Shown here piece by piece: positions 34,000 to 47,898 of a stretch of DNA of 64,000 bases; the stretch's first letter is position 1; every line of letters begins with the position of its first letter. The notes beneath the pieces were generated by a model. That model was not told the DNA's origin. It saw nothing but the letters and a program-made list of their open reading frames with translations, and ran no database searches. Source of the DNA: Artemisia argyi (Eukaryota > Streptophyta > Magnoliopsida > Asterales > Asteraceae); the NCBI GenBank assembly GCA_030686995.1, contig CM060709.1:130292373-130356372 (forward strand), given 5' to 3'. A program made the translations under genes and the position numbers.

Positions 34000-35547
34000 A
34001 TGGCACCCACCAAACCTAAGCTTGAAAAAACCAACGTGGGGGAGGAAGTGTTGGACTTAGTTATGCCTTATGTACAAGATGTTGAGGACCGAAACTCTGT
34101 TTCGTTAGTTTCTCGTAAGTTATATGAGATTGATGGCATTATGCGTAAGCGCGTAACTGTCCACACTCTTTACTGCCCAAACCGTGCCTCTTTAAGTAAA
34201 AGATTCCCTTTCATCGAGTCGTTAACACTTAAAGGTCCCCCATCTGTTCCTAATCAAACAAATTATCATGATATCCGAATCACCCCATGGATTGAACAAC
34301 TAGGTCTCGAGTTTAGGCATTTGAAAGATTTTCATATCCGTCGTTTGGTTGTTCATGATGAAGATCTCGAGACATTGGCGAGATCACGTGGTAAGGATTT
34401 AAGGAGTTTGAAGATTAGTAAGTGTAAAGGGTTTTCGACGGATGGATTAAGGCATGTCTCTAAGTATTGTAACCAATTGAGAACTTTGTGTTTAGGAGAT
34501 TCTTATTATATAAAAGATGTGAAAGATGGGATTTGGTTACATGAATTGGCATTGAATAGCACAGTTTTGGAAATGTTCCAATTTAAGAATACGGATAAAT
34601 CTAATGTCGAAAATCTTACACTTCTTGCAAAAAACTGTTGTAACTCATTAATATCGTTGAAGATTGGAGCGTGCTATCTAAGTAAACTAGGAGATGCCTT
34701 TAGATATGCTGTTAGGTTGGAGCATTTTGGTGGACATAATTATTATGAGGAGAGTGAGCTTGTTAATTTCCAGTTACCCCCAAATACGCGTTCATTAAGC
34801 ATAAAGGATTTCGCAGGAACTCAATATTCAAATGTACTCCCTTTTTTGAATCAAATAACGAAACTGAAACTTGTATATGTAGACTGCCAGTGTTTATTGT
34901 TTGAGAGGTGTCCCAATTTGGAAGTTCTAGTTACCGCGGATGTATGCGGAGACAAGGGATTGCAAGTTATTGGTAAGTTTTGCAAGAAATTGCGCAAACT
35001 TACCCATAATGGGGAGTGTGTGACTCAAGTGGGACTGATTGCTCTGGCAAAAGGGTGTACTAAATTGGAGTGTTTAAAGGTTCGGCTCCAAGATATTTCC
35101 CATGAAGCTATCAAATGTCTAGGAACGCATTTGAAGAATCTCCGTAAATTCTGTATGGACTTGGTTAAGAAAGACGGGACAACAGATCTGCCACTAGACA
35201 ATGGGATTCAGGCTCTGCTAATGGGTTGCAGAAAACTCGAAAGGCTAGATATCACTCTTTGGCCTCTTTGGCAAGGAGGATTGACGGATGTGGGTTTGGA
35301 GTATATCGGGAAGTATGGTGCTAATTTGAGGTATTTGTCTCTTACCTGTATAGGAACTTCTAAAGCAGGACTTGTGAAGTTATCAGAAGGTTGCCCAAGA
35401 TTAAGAAAGCTAGAACTGAAACGTTGTCCCTATAGCGAGCAAGTTGTTACCAGTTGTGTGTTTAGTATACCTTCTCTAAGGTATGTTTGGTTTGACACTG
35501 ATGATCGTAATGTCGTGGCACTCACTCGTCCAGAGTTTCAACTTTGA
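34000..35547 (+). CDS. COI1-like F-box/LRR protein, single exon, diverged
   Basis: 515 aa. An N-terminal F-box (about residues 13-52, VGEEVLDLVMPYV...SLVSRKLYEID) is followed by leucine-rich repeats to the C-terminus (e.g. DLRSLKISKCKGFSTDGL, PNLEVLVTADVCGDKGLQVIG, DLPLDNGIQALLMGCRKL, GGLTDVGLEYIGKYGANLRYL). The layout is that of CORONATINE INSENSITIVE 1, the SCF jasmonate receptor. Differences from COI1 as I recall it: no introns (COI1 has two), about 50 C-terminal residues fewer (stop after RPEFQL), and no Arg at the positions by-eye aligned with the ligand-binding Arg85 (GPPSVPN, 79-85), Arg348 (KLTHNGE, 333-339) and Arg409 (KFCMDLV, 383-389). Jasmonoyl-isoleucine binding is therefore doubtful. 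It may be an SCF substrate receptor with another target, or a retro-derived gene losing function. A truncated relative lies at 27080-27445. Confidence 0.9.
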   Translation: MAPTKPKLEKTNVGEEVLDLVMPYVQDVEDRNSVSLVSRKLYEIDGIMRKRVTVHTLYCPNRASLSKRFPFIESLTLKGPPSVPNQTNYHDIRITPWIEQLGLEFRHLKDFHIRRLVVHDEDLETLARSRGKDLRSLKISKCKGFSTDGLRHVSKYCNQLRTLCLGDSYYIKDVKDGIWLHELALNSTVLEMFQFKNTDKSNVENLTLLAKNCCNSLISLKIGACYLSKLGDAFRYAVRLEHFGGHNYYEESELVNFQLPPNTRSLSIKDFAGTQYSNVLPFLNQITKLKLVYVDCQCLLFERCPNLEVLVTADVCGDKGLQVIGKFCKKLRKLTHNGECVTQVGLIALAKGCTKLECLKVRLQDISHEAIKCLGTHLKNLRKFCMDLVKKDGTTDLPLDNGIQALLMGCRKLERLDITLWPLWQGGLTDVGLEYIGKYGANLRYLSLTCIGTSKAGLVKLSEGCPRLRKLELKRCPYSEQVVTSCVFSIPSLRYVWFDTDDRNVVALTRPEFQL

Positions 35548-35559
35548 ACATTGGTATGT

Positions 35560-37674
35560 ATGTTCTTCGTCATTTACTTGCAAATTATTGTTATTTTTAC
35601 CTTCTCTTAATAAGAGTGTCTTACTTTGGGAGCTTTTGTTGTCTTGGAATTTTATCAATTGCATGCTTTCTATCATCTGTTTAGCACAAGTTATATTTTT
35701 TCCGAGTTGTTGATATAAAATCTCCAAAAAAAGTGTGGTATTTTGAAAAAAATATATGATTTAATAATAACATAAGGGAGTTTTCACATTTGTTTGGTTA
35801 GTCAGTCGTGGTTGTGTGGTGTTGGTCATCGAGTCGGTTGATTGGTGTAACTTGTTCGATTTGTTATGTTTGTGTCGTTGTAAGTTTAGCATCTTGCTAG
35901 TTTATCTATATAATATATATTGCCTTAAAAAACCACTAGCATGAAGAGGAATGTAGAAAACATACCACTTTCAAAAAGTTTAACAATTCCTATCACACTT
36001 GCTAAAAAAATAATCACATGCATGATGCATCTAAGAGCTTTTATTATATATTGTCATGGTTAATATTTTATCTTCAGAAATAATGAAATTAAGTGGCATC
36101 TAAAGATATATAAAATAAAGTTATAATAATTGCATAAGAAGATATTCTAATAATTGCACCATCCCATTTTCAAAATTTCCTAGCAACTTGGGACCAAATT
36201 CTGCCGCCGTGAGGTGATAAATGGCCTATGCATCAGCACAATGAATTAAAAAGTGAATAAAGTCTATTTAATTGATTCCAAAAATTAACGGAGATGGCCT
36301 TAAAATTTTGTTTGAACTTCAATTTATGCATGATCGAAGTCTGAACTCGTGTGACTGTCTATTGGGGTCTAGGTACGAACTTTTTCAACAACTTACAGTA
36401 GCCACTGAAACATACAAACTCATGTATTCTCAATTTCTTTTCAATCAAAGGATCATGTGTGCTGACATGGAACAATTACAGGAAATGTGCACTACTTGAG
36501 CATAGTTGTAGCACGATACTGGCTGATGGTGATCGCATAGTCATCCACACTTAGAGTGCAGTGGATACATAACATATATGGAAACCGAAAGCTAATGAAA
36601 AGAAATGGGAAAATATACGAGCTTTGTTCATTAAGGCACTTCATGAATTTGTTAATCTTTATAAGAGAGATAAATTTGTCAGTTTTTAAATGTCAAATAT
36701 ATGTTTCCACCTTTCTTACTATCACCCTCTGAATTTGTTGATCTTTATTATTATTTTTAGCTGCATTGTTAATCTTTATTGACTCATAGGAAGGATCAAG
36801 TTGAAAAGGAAGTCTGCAACAAGTGACTAAACATAGGAAGAAAGGTAGAAGTTGATGTAATTGCATGAAGAGGAAATGGCTAAAATGAAGAGTAAGCACA
36901 AGAAAGAAGTGATTGGGATGATAGAAATGTTTAAACTCAAAAATTCACATTTGGAATGACTTGTTTGTCGAGACGGGTATTAGCTTATTTTGCTGTAGGT
37001 TGTAGTCATTGAGGTTGAGACTTGTAAAAGTTTAATTCATTTAGCATTGTGTGTCATGCACCTCTTGTTCTGTTTGTAGTTATCCATAGGCGATTGCAGA
37101 AATGTTTGCATTAATTTGCTTGTTGAGCGGGTATGCAATACCATTATTATGGGTATGCAGCATTCATGTGTACATTCTGTCGCTCATTTTATTGACTTTG
37201 CAGTTTGCAACATATTAATGCATGATGGGATCAAAAAAGAGTTCTTAAATGTATTATTAGATATTCATCGTTTATATGGTAAAGAGAGGGATGCACAAGT
37301 GTTTATGTGCCGATCTAAGCAACTTTGAGGTGTGCTGAAAAAACCTACCCATTTTGACCCAGCAAGAAAGGTGGAAACATAAGAAAATTTAGTCTATGGT
37401 TGCAGAAGGAGAGTTAGATTTTTTAGTCTGTTTATTTTGCTGCTATTCTTGTTGCTGCATTGAAGATAATTTGACTAAACATAACAAGATTAAAGATTAT
37501 AAAATCTGCCAAGTAAGATATGGTCAGTAGCAACTAATAACGTCACATTTGAGACCAGATATAGCATCGGCAAGGAGGATGAAGAATAGTTGAGTCAAAA
37601 AAAGAACCAACTAGGAGTTAGTCGCTAATACAAGTCAAATGTAAATAAAACCAAAACGAAGAGAAGTGGAGAGG

Positions 37675-37722
<48 letters not shown>

Positions 37723-38240
37723 CGGCATTCCCAAGTTTTTGCTTGAGAGAAGATAAGAGAAGAGGAGAGGAAATTATGCCAAAACTTCTCTCCTAATCTT
37801 TTTCCCAAATTGGGATGATTTGGAGAGAAAGTGATTTTAAAGCCTTTTTTTTTTGCTTACATCCCTCTTCTTTTCTTTCTAACTCGGGAACACAGCATAA
37901 AAAAATAAAATTTATTTCCTCCTCTTCTTTTCTCTCTTTTTCCTCTCTTCTTTCTGTTTTATACTTGGGAACACAAGATATAATCACTATTATGAGTGAA
38001 ACGTAAACGCTCTTAATTACAACTTCTCATGAATAGTTTTTGCATCACCACATACTAATGAACTTCTAGCAAATATTCATGATGACATGTCTCTTTCCTC
38101 TACTGCATGTACCTTCAACATTCAGGGCCTGAAATTAATTTACATCAATCCGTAAGCTCAGTACCACAACAAAACACTAAGAACTTGTAGGTGCTTCTAC
38201 ATTCTTAGCTTTTCTTTTGACCTATAGCTGCTCATTTTAT
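35560..38240. other. Region downstream of the COI1-like gene, no gene recognised
   Basis: Contains the COI1-like 3'-UTR, a long A tract at 37680-37719 and an oligopyrimidine segment around 37860-37955. Short open frames at 36272-36499 and 37116-37328 have no recognisable family signature and no supporting context. Confidence 0.5.
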
Positions 38241-38243
38241 CCT

Positions 38244-38504
38244 GAGTTAACTACATTTTTTGTCCTTGTGGTTTGGTGCAGATTTCATTTTTGGTCTATT
38301 TTTTAAAAAAGTTGTGGTTTTAGTCCGAAATTGATAGTTTCATTCCACTTTTGGTCCAATTTTCTAACGAAGTTAGTTCAGTTAGTTAAGTCAAATTGTA
38401 AAGTGGCAACACAAGTCTTTTAACCTAACGGTCATTTGCAATGTTAGTATTTTATACCAAAGATCGTTTGCAACGTTAGTCCTTTAAAAAAAATCGAAAA
38501 AAAT

Positions 38505-38547
<43 letters not shown>

Positions 38548-39228
38548 AAAAAAAAAATTCGAAAAAAATATTTAAGAAAAAAAAATTCTAATAAAATTTT
38601 TCGTAAAAAATCTGAAAAAAAATTATAAAAATTTTTCGTAAAAAATCGGAAAAAATTATTTTTAGAAAAAAAAATTTCAATAATTTTTTTTTCTAAAATA
38701 AAATTCTAAAAAACTTTTCCAAAAAAAATTGAAATAAAAAATTCTAAAAAAAATTATTTCAAAAAAAAAATCTAAAAAATTAAAAAAAATCAAAAAATCC
38801 CAAAATGGCAATGCTAAAAAAATTTCTAGAAAATGGCAATTCCAAAAAAAAAAATATATTTTTTTAATTAAAAAAAAACGTGTGTAAAAATGTGTGTGAT
38901 CTTTGGTATTTTTTTTAAAAACGTATATACATTTTACACACATTTTTGCAATGTATATAAGTTTTTACAATGTGTATACATTTTTAAAAAATTTAGAATT
39001 TTTTTTTAGAACAATTTTTTTTAGATTTTTTTTTTTCTAAAAGAAAATTCTCAAATTATTTTTTTCGGAATTTTTTTTTTTATAATTTTTTTCAAAATTT
39101 CTTTTCGAATTTTTTTAGAATTTTATTTTAAAAAAAGAAATTAGAAATTTTCTTTTCCGAATTATTTTTTAGGAAAAAAAACTTTTTTTTTTAGAATTTT
39201 TTTGGGAATTTTTAAGAAAATTTTTATT

Positions 39229-39271
<43 letters not shown>

Positions 39272-39609
39272 GAAATTTCTTTTCTTAAAAAAAATTGAAA
39301 AAAACATTTTTTTTTTTTTTTTTAATTTTCCTTTTTAGAATTTTGTTATAAAGGACTAACTAACTGAAAAGACTAACGTTGCAAACTTTCTTTGGTATAA
39401 AGGACTAACGTTGTAAATGACCATTAGGTTAAAGGACTAATGTTGCCACTTTACTATTAGACTTAACTAACTGAACTAACTTCGTTAGAAAATTGGACCA
39501 AAAGTGGAATGAAACTATTGATTTTGGACTAAAATTGCAACTTTTTGAAAAAAATGGACTAAACATGAAATCCGCACCAAACCACAAGGACAAAAAATGT
39601 AGTTAACTC
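38244..39609. mobile_element. Large element with about 250-bp terminal inverted repeats
   Basis: Left arm from GAGTTAACTACATTTTTTGT through TTGTGGTTTGGTGC, AATTTTCTAACGAAGTTAG and TTTTAACCTAACGGTC to about 38490; the right arm (about 39350-39609) is its inverse. The core (38490-39350) is extreme AT-rich low-complexity sequence with T tracts at 38510-38546 and 39231-39268 and repeated GAAAAAATT motifs. No transposase is encoded. The TIR sequence is a common plant Mutator-like type. A target duplication could not be fixed. Confidence 0.8.
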
Positions 39610-39614
39610 TTTTA

Positions 39615-40620
39615 AGTTATTGAAGAGAACGGGCTTCGGTGAGTCAAGCCATCAATAACAATCGTCAGTAGTCTCTATAAAGAACACTAACAAATCCTAC
39701 TTGGACTTGGGTCTTGTTGGAGGGTAACTCTGAGCATTGCCGCAAGAATGGACACTTTATCAGTGGTCATCGTTGAGAGACTCCTAATGCACCGCCATAA
39801 TGCCCTGGCTTTCATCGGCCGACAAGAAAAAAAGTGTTCTTGACCAGCCGTCCCTATCATCTCAATGTAACTGTTGATATCGAATTAATTAAAGAGTGAT
39901 AAAGTTATAGATCGGGAGCATATAGGTATCAAGACAAAAGCGATGTCCAAATCATCGTCACTACTCACTAATTGCAAGTTTGCAAGTATTCTCAAGTTCA
40001 ATTCGTGCAAATAATCTTGAAGCAGCCACGCCAACCACCTGAAAAGGTAGGGTTTTACCTCTGTTTGGCGATGGACAGCCAAAAAGTCAGAAAACATGGT
40101 TAACCAAAAAAAAATAATAATAATAAAATAAAAAATACCAATATAATAACACATGTTTTCTAAAGAGCTTGGTTCTGCATGTTTTGTAACAAACATTGTC
40201 TCTAACAAGACTAGTAGTTGTCTAACAAAAGTTTGCTACAAGCTTCAGGCGGGTAACATTACACAACCAAGTACGCAGTAAATTAATTTACGCAACGGTT
40301 ACATCAAAATTCCATTGGTATTGTTAGACAACCAATAATATCACATTATGTATACTGTTTACATGAATAGAACAAGGTTATACTATTGTGCTAATTGTGC
40401 TAGCTAAACCAATGTTAACACTAAACAGATATTAAATTACATTATCGTCTCTTAATACAAAATATATTTGCCACATTTGATGACGAAAAAACAGCACAAT
40501 CTTTGAGGTGCAACATCTAAGATATCTGAGGCGCTAGAACAAGCTTTCCGCAAGCCAAGAGATCGACATTACTTGTCACCACCGAAAACATTGGTAATAT
40601 ATGTTACTCTGAAAGGAATT
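39615..40620. other. Downstream flank of the PPR gene
   Basis: 40204-40626 is probably the PPR 3'-UTR, since it is conserved with the duplicate at 62096-62490. The block at about 39650-39870 looks moderately GC-rich on the minus strand (AACGATGACCACTGATAAAG) but I could not identify a protein in it. Confidence 0.45.
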
Positions 40621-40626
40621 TATGTA

Positions 40627-43600
40627 TTAACTGTTTGTAGCCGAGAGCCTCTTGACCCACTGGCTCTCATTTGTTGACCATGAAATCGGGTTCCCAACCA
40701 TGGCACACCATCTCAAGTTCAAAAGGGCTACAGCAAGATTCTCTTTGGAGTCTTTAAAGAGGTTCAAAATTCTCGATTCGGCTTCTGAATCTTCTGCATA
40801 AATGCATTCTTCCTCCAACATTGTTTTCTTTTCACTGATGTCTTCTTCAGATAACATATGTATACTCATCACTTGTAATGCCTCCATGGCGGTGTTGTAG
40901 AAACCACGGTCTACATATGCAGAAAAAACATAACCACATGTTTCAGAATCAGGTGTGACTCTCTTCTTGAGCATACGATCCATGACATACTCGGTTATGT
41001 CTATTCTATCCTGTATTCATCAGTTTACAACATTAACACGTAAAGTGGCAATGCAATGTTTGACCAACCGTAAAAATTAATGTACTTTTACTAAGGCTCT
41101 CAAACGATGCAACACTTGAGACCAAAAATAATGATATACTGATGTGGTAATAGATACAACATGCTGACTGATAGTTTTAACTCTGAAATTCTCAAAGACA
41201 AAGATCGATAACTTTCACGAGGCAGAATTCACAGAAACTGTGGTTGTGATCAAGCAAAATGTTATGAAAGTTATGTTATTGTTCATTCCAAAAGTGGATC
41301 ACCGGGTGTAAATTAAATCAGAGAAGACAATACCTTCCATGATGCTTCTTTGAGAATTGTGTTGAACAATAATGCATCAAGTTGGATTCCTTCTGAGCAG
41401 GCTTGGTTCAGAAGATTCAACGCTTCATCAAAATCTTCCAATGCCAACACAAGCTGAAATTGGTTCATTATAAAAGTGAACAAAATAGTAGCGAGCGACC
41501 AATCTTATACAAATTAAGTATGAAAGATAAAAAGGATCCTTTAAACACTTGTTGTATGGTGTAGGGCTGAGCAAACCCCCGAACGGACCAGACCGACCAC
41601 ATTCGGTCCGGTCCTCGGTCTCGGCTTTTGGGCTAATTCGATCTCGGTCTTGGTCAGTCCGGTCCGGACCACAAACAGACTATTTTGCCTTGTTGGACTG
41701 GACCGACCGACGAACCAACCGAGACCGGACTGGACCGACCACATTCAGTCTGGTCCTCGGTCTCGGCTTTTGGGCTAATTCGGTCTCGGTCTTGGTCGGT
41801 CCGGTCCTGGACCGATGCTCAGCCCTAGTATGGTGTAATGAAAGGACAAACAAAAAAGAAAAAAATGTATTTTATTTTATCCAAATTACGAAAGTTTGAG
41901 CTCAAGATGAGTGATTAGTATGTAATGGGCGCACACACACACACACACACCAGTGCACATATTATAAAGTATCTAATGCCTCGTATTCACACATCACACA
42001 CGTGTATCCTTATAAACACTGTAGTTGACAAAAAGAGTAAATATTTAAGTTTGGCCAACTGGATTACCTTTATAAGAGCTGTATAAGTTTGTGTTTGTGG
42101 TGGATAGCCTTGACGAATCATCATGGCAATCAAACCCTGAGCAGATTTGAATGACCCATTAATGCTGCAACAGTCAATCATGATAGTACAAGTCACATCA
42201 TTCGGACGATAGCCATGTGACATCAATGTTTTGAAAACATTAATCGCCTTGTGACCCTGGATTGCAAAACAAGAAGTTGCTAAATACATAAATACTAATA
42301 CTACTAAAAATATATAACAGGATAATTAGAGGTGGCAATTTCGATCCATTAACTTTTAAATGTGCCGGTTTAGGCAATGTTTTATCTCTAATGAGACAAA
42401 CGGGTAAAGTCAATAGAATTAGCTCTTCACAAACAGATTCAACTTCTCCTTGGGATGTATTTTATAATCTACACATCAAGAGTTCCAATCTTGACAATGG
42501 TATGATTATTTTGCTTTTCAATATAAAATAAATAAATAAATAATTAAACTATTAAACCTTTTTGTAATCATTTATGACAGGATAGTTTTTAAGAAACTTA
42601 TAAATTTTGGGCAAAAAGTGATGCAGGTCGACCTATGCCACCTGTATAGGATGTATATAACAGGTACTTACCTCATTAGCCTCGATAAGTGAATGCAACA
42701 CTATGTTGTAGATTGGAGTTCCTGGAGTGAATTGGTTTTCTGCCACACGCAAGTAGTGTAAGAGCCCACTTATCATCCCCTCCGATCCAAGTGCCTTCAG
42801 CTATAACTCCTCAAAAAAGAAAATAAAAATTAGAGCTCTAAAACTTAAAAACTTAGAGACATTTATTGATTGGTACTAAAAGCTAACAAGGGCTCGTCAT
42901 TACAAAAACTGATGTTATCGATTTGGATTCACATGGTTTAGTTATTTTTCCATTACTGAAGGTTACTTTAAGCATTTGACAAATAGTCAACAAAATTTGT
43001 AAGACCATGGATATAATGACATGATGTGATTTCCATTAAAGGGGCACATTTTGCTTTATTCTATAAATAACCACAAATTGAGTTTATCGGCTATCAGAAC
43101 CTTCAGATCTATTGTTTAGCTTCTCTTTAAAAAATTTAAAATTGCCGATATCCCATATGCACTTCAATAAACGAGGAGGGCGAGCCTTTTTAACTCAGAT
43201 TACGCGGCCTCACTGGGTTCCTGGGACCGTTTCCGACCCTTCCCTAGCCACCCCGAAAGGTACACACCTAGCGAGGTTTGAACCCTTGACCTCTTGTGAG
43301 GAAACCAAAGACCTTACCACTAGGCCATTTGATAATCCGATTATTAATATAAGACTAATAGACGCTGCTAAGATTTGTTGCAGGAAAAGCGATTATTAAC
43401 TAAGTTTCTGATTCTTCAAGTCATAGTAATCAATTTAGAGCACGTATTCAAACACACAAGAAAGGTACTGAAAAAGAAAAAGTTGAAGAAATTATTGTGA
43501 AAAAATGGGCCCCTTACCAAGTTCCTTATTGATACATAACTGTGTTGAATGCCGTTTCTCACCATATCATCCTCTATAAGATTTATCCTTTTAGCAGCCT

Positions 43601-44291
43601 CCGCTTGTGACAAAAGATTTCCATTTTCATAGGGTGCATTCACATTGCCAAACAATGAAAATAGCAACTCATATGTTTTGATGTTTGGAGCAACTTTCAA
43701 CTGCTTCATTTTACCAAATACATGAACCCCGCGTTCAGGTTGGTCCTAAAGATTACACGAACAGACACGTCATGATACAAATATCATTGTTCAAATTCAT
43801 GAAGAGGAACATCAAACCCAACAACAATATCACAAAAACATAAAGTCAGGAGAATACATCAGACATATTAATGCATCAATTATGACAAATGAGTTGACTT
43901 CGATACTTTGAACAAATAGCACAATCAGCTGTACCATATATGGTACAGTGAGAAAGCCCACAACCTTTATCGAAGTGGATTTACAGGGCCTGCAACCTGC
44001 CCACGAGAAGATCTCAACAGGCCCAAATATTATCACTGGGGCTCCAAATTCGTATTCCGCAAAACTAACTTAAAACTTTTAAATCATTGTTTACAATCTT
44101 TTAAAGAGTAGATCACATGAGGTCGGTGATTTTCACTATGGGAGTCTTATGTTAGAGCATCTCCAATGCAAGGTTCAAAAAAGATTGAACAGGTCCACTT
44201 TTTATCAACTATAGTGGGTATGTGTCTTATGCTTATGTTGCTTGAAAGGTCTAAGATCTTGAAGAGACTCGTATCTTTCTTTGAATTCTTT

Positions 44292-44338
<47 letters not shown>

Positions 44339-47300
44339 GATGAATCTGAGAGCTTTGATTAATGATGTGGAGGTCTATGACTCTATGAATAGTGAAATAG
44401 ATTTATAAGACAAAATTCGTGTTGATGATGTGGCTTGACAAAACATCTATAAACCTTTAAAAATGTTAATGACATTTTGGATGTAAACCTCACTATTTTA
44501 GGCATATTGTTTGTTTTTGTTGGAACCTGACAATATTAGTATCCCCTATATAGGACTCCATGTATGCATTCAAAATATTTTGTGAAGTATATCAATTTTT
44601 AATGCCTTTGAAATGTCATTAGTACAAATTGAAGTTGCAAGAAATTCAACGATTTGGGATTTGGGTTGACTCGAAACGCTTTTTGTGAAAATAATTAAAA
44701 AAACAACTAGTGCATAATATACGAGTAAATACTATGTTGTTGGAAAAATAATTTGATATCTGAAATAACTGATTTGGGAGGCTTAACGCATTATAAACAC
44801 ACTTGTGGAAGACTTTTGACCAGTTTGGCACGTTTCCTTTTTACCTAATTATTTGCTAAACCCGATTGACATGTTAGATATAAACATAACACAAATAAAA
44901 CCCTTCATAAGTATATGGATTGAAGCTGACATCTCAGAGATTTAGGGTGCGTTTAGTTGGTGAAAAATATCCCATTTCTTCAGGAAATTTGCCGTCGTCG
45001 CCGCCGTCGCAATTTGAGGCAATCTTATCATTTTAAAAAATGGAAAATATAGCTCCAACTAAACGGGTTTTCAAAATTCTCAACTCTTCTCTAGAGAAGA
45101 AAAATCATTCCCTTCTCAAGGAAATTAGAAACGGAAAAAGAGGAAAAATTTTCTACAACTAAACGGCACCTTATGTTCTCTCATTCATAAATCAGGCAGC
45201 CAAAAGTTGAGTGTGATTTATAATAAATGCAAGCAACAGACAGTCAAATTTTGAAATATTGACTTATGTGAAAATTTGCTAACTAACCAGCAAGTCACAT
45301 GCTTCAAGCAGCTTATTATAAGGACGAGCATTCGGACATTTGGCCATTTGATCCAAGAATGCCTCCGCCAAATCCAACTCCAGGCTATTACTGCAACCTG
45401 CTGATATAGCTGCGAAAGTTGAATCATGTGGCTTCAAATTCTTCTGTTGCATCAACTCCAGCTGCAGGCAATAGCAAATAACAAAAACGAGAAACATTTA
45501 TATCAACCCCAAAGGAGGAAGAGGTTAATCTGAGACAAAATCAAGTGACAGTAAGCAGAGGTGGCAAATGGGTGAGCTGGATAACGATTGGCTTAACCCA
45601 AAAACTTTTTGTTCCTCACTTTTTATAAATAATGAGTGCGTCAAAAATCATTACTAAAAATCTTATCTAAATGATAATCTAATGTTTTTGAATAAAATGA
45701 TTTAGGAGGTTTTATGCACTTAGATTCCCATTTGACATGTTCCCTTTTATTTACCCGTTTGACATGTTAGAGATATATAATATCCCATATCCAACAACTC
45801 ATAAGTAAATGGTCAAAAATGCCACCAAAATAATAAGGATAGGAGAATTTGATACCACTTCCAAGCCATCATGGAAACCTCTCTCTTTAATAAGCACCCT
45901 AATAAGTCCATCATATGCACTGCGTGATGGTTTGACACCAAGATTTTGCATCTAAACCAAATATAACAGCATATAATCAGAAACTAGACGACATGTTGAC
46001 AGCTTTCACAATAAAATGCAACTGAAGATGGTTGTTCAGAGATAATAAAGAGGTGTTCGAATGCGGGTTTTGAAAATGGTTATACTGAAATCAGAAACAT
46101 TAGTTAGCTGTAACTGCAGAATAAGGGTGTCCGAATGAGCTTTAGAAAGGATGTCCAAAGTGACATTTTTGTGAAAAACAATCGACAGTCTGGAGATGTA
46201 ATAAATAGAGTTTTATTTTAGGTTTAAATAAGGGTAGATGGATAATTTTGTATAAACATCAGTTAGTATATTTGTTGCAGCCACTATATAAATGATTATC
46301 CAAAACTTATTATCTGACCACTAAATACTCAGAATATTTAGTTCCAAGACGCGAATTAAAACACCCCTGAACATGTAGAAGTATAGTTCTAGTTCTCTAC
46401 CTATATGCAATTTTCTAACAAGCATTCATATAGATGGACAGTCCATGTGAAATGATATACTACCTGATAAAACAAATGCTCTGCCAGCTCAGAATTTTTA
46501 GGTCGTACACAAGCACGAATAACATAAGTAAAGGACAACCTCAAGATTCTCGTAATAGCATTAGTTTTTGCATTTCCTGGCATCATTTCAACACTTTTGA
46601 CTTCATTCAAGTCAAACCCGACAACTTTTTGACCATCCGTATTATTTTCGCAAGTATCCACTTTGTTGTCATTTTCATATACGGTAGGAACCAAAGTTAT
46701 ATCAACCTTATTACTTCTGCTCCATTGGAAATTATTGTAAAAAGGTATGGGTACGTCTAATCTTGGAATGACCATTTTGTCTTCAGCACTTTTCTTGATA
46801 GTGAATCCTCCGTGTAAAACTAAAGCCACCAAATGTCGTAAAGCTTCACATGCAGCTCCTAAATCCCCTAATTTTGTAAAGGACCAGATGAAATTCTTTA
46901 AAGAAATAAGGTTGAAACTATAATATTTGGCATACTCCTTCCAAATGGTATGGGCTGCTGAGAGATTATTCTGCAAAACTGCAAGCTGAAAAAATAAATT
47001 TAGAATACACTCGCGGGATAATTTTAGACATCTATATATGCTTAGGGTTTGTTACTTTACATATAGCTTTCTGTTGTATGTTAATACGTTTGACTAAAAA
47101 TTTAAAATCATTTTTATTTAGAAAAAAATTCAACATGTTCAAAGTTACGGACACAACGGCCCCAAAAAGGAATTCAGAAATCTAATTGGTTTAGCTTTAC
47201 ATACCTTCAGAAGCTCGATATATGTTATTTCATCCTTTCCCAGCATGTCATGTTCCATTAGGTCTAAACATTTACTGGCATGCGTTACACTTTGTTTATC

Positions 47301-47867
47301 AGCAGAAGCTCCTAGAAGGGTGTTATATTTGCGCAGAGTAGGATAAAGATTTGGAGTTTCCCCACAACTATTCATCAAGTTGAATGCCTACACAAAGAGC
47401 CAAAATTTACAAATTAATACCACCCCTTCTCTAATTATTGACCGGTTTTTGTAAGATATAGGAAAAATTGCTTAAAACTGTAACCACCTTTGGTATGCTT
47501 TCTGTTTGGGTAACTCACTTTATTTGCACTCTTAAAAGCTCTCATTTAGGGTAAACATTAAATATTTTTTGAACAAAAGGGGAATTCTCTATGGTACAGT
47601 AACTGTTTTTAGGCGCCGAATCAGTGACACGTTAGGAAAAGAGTCAACATGGTCAACACTACCAACATGTAGGTGCACATCATCTTTTATAACCGGGTAA
47701 CCAGATTATCTTGATTTAAAACTTTTAAGAGTTTTGACTTTTTTTAATCAGAAATTTTGAAAGTTGGTTACGTTTTAGATGGGTGAAAATAATGAAAGGT
47801 TACTCAAGATAGAAATTGGACCAAAGTTGGTTACTTTTTTATTTTTATTTATTTTTTATTATTATTA

Positions 47868-47898
<31 letters not shown>

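Noticed and set aside
38677..38943. Phe/Lys-rich minus-strand frame
   Set aside because: Falls in the AT-only core of the long-TIR element.
44154..44460. Possible MITE beginning AGAGCATCTCCAATG
   Set aside because: The matching inverted right end was not found.
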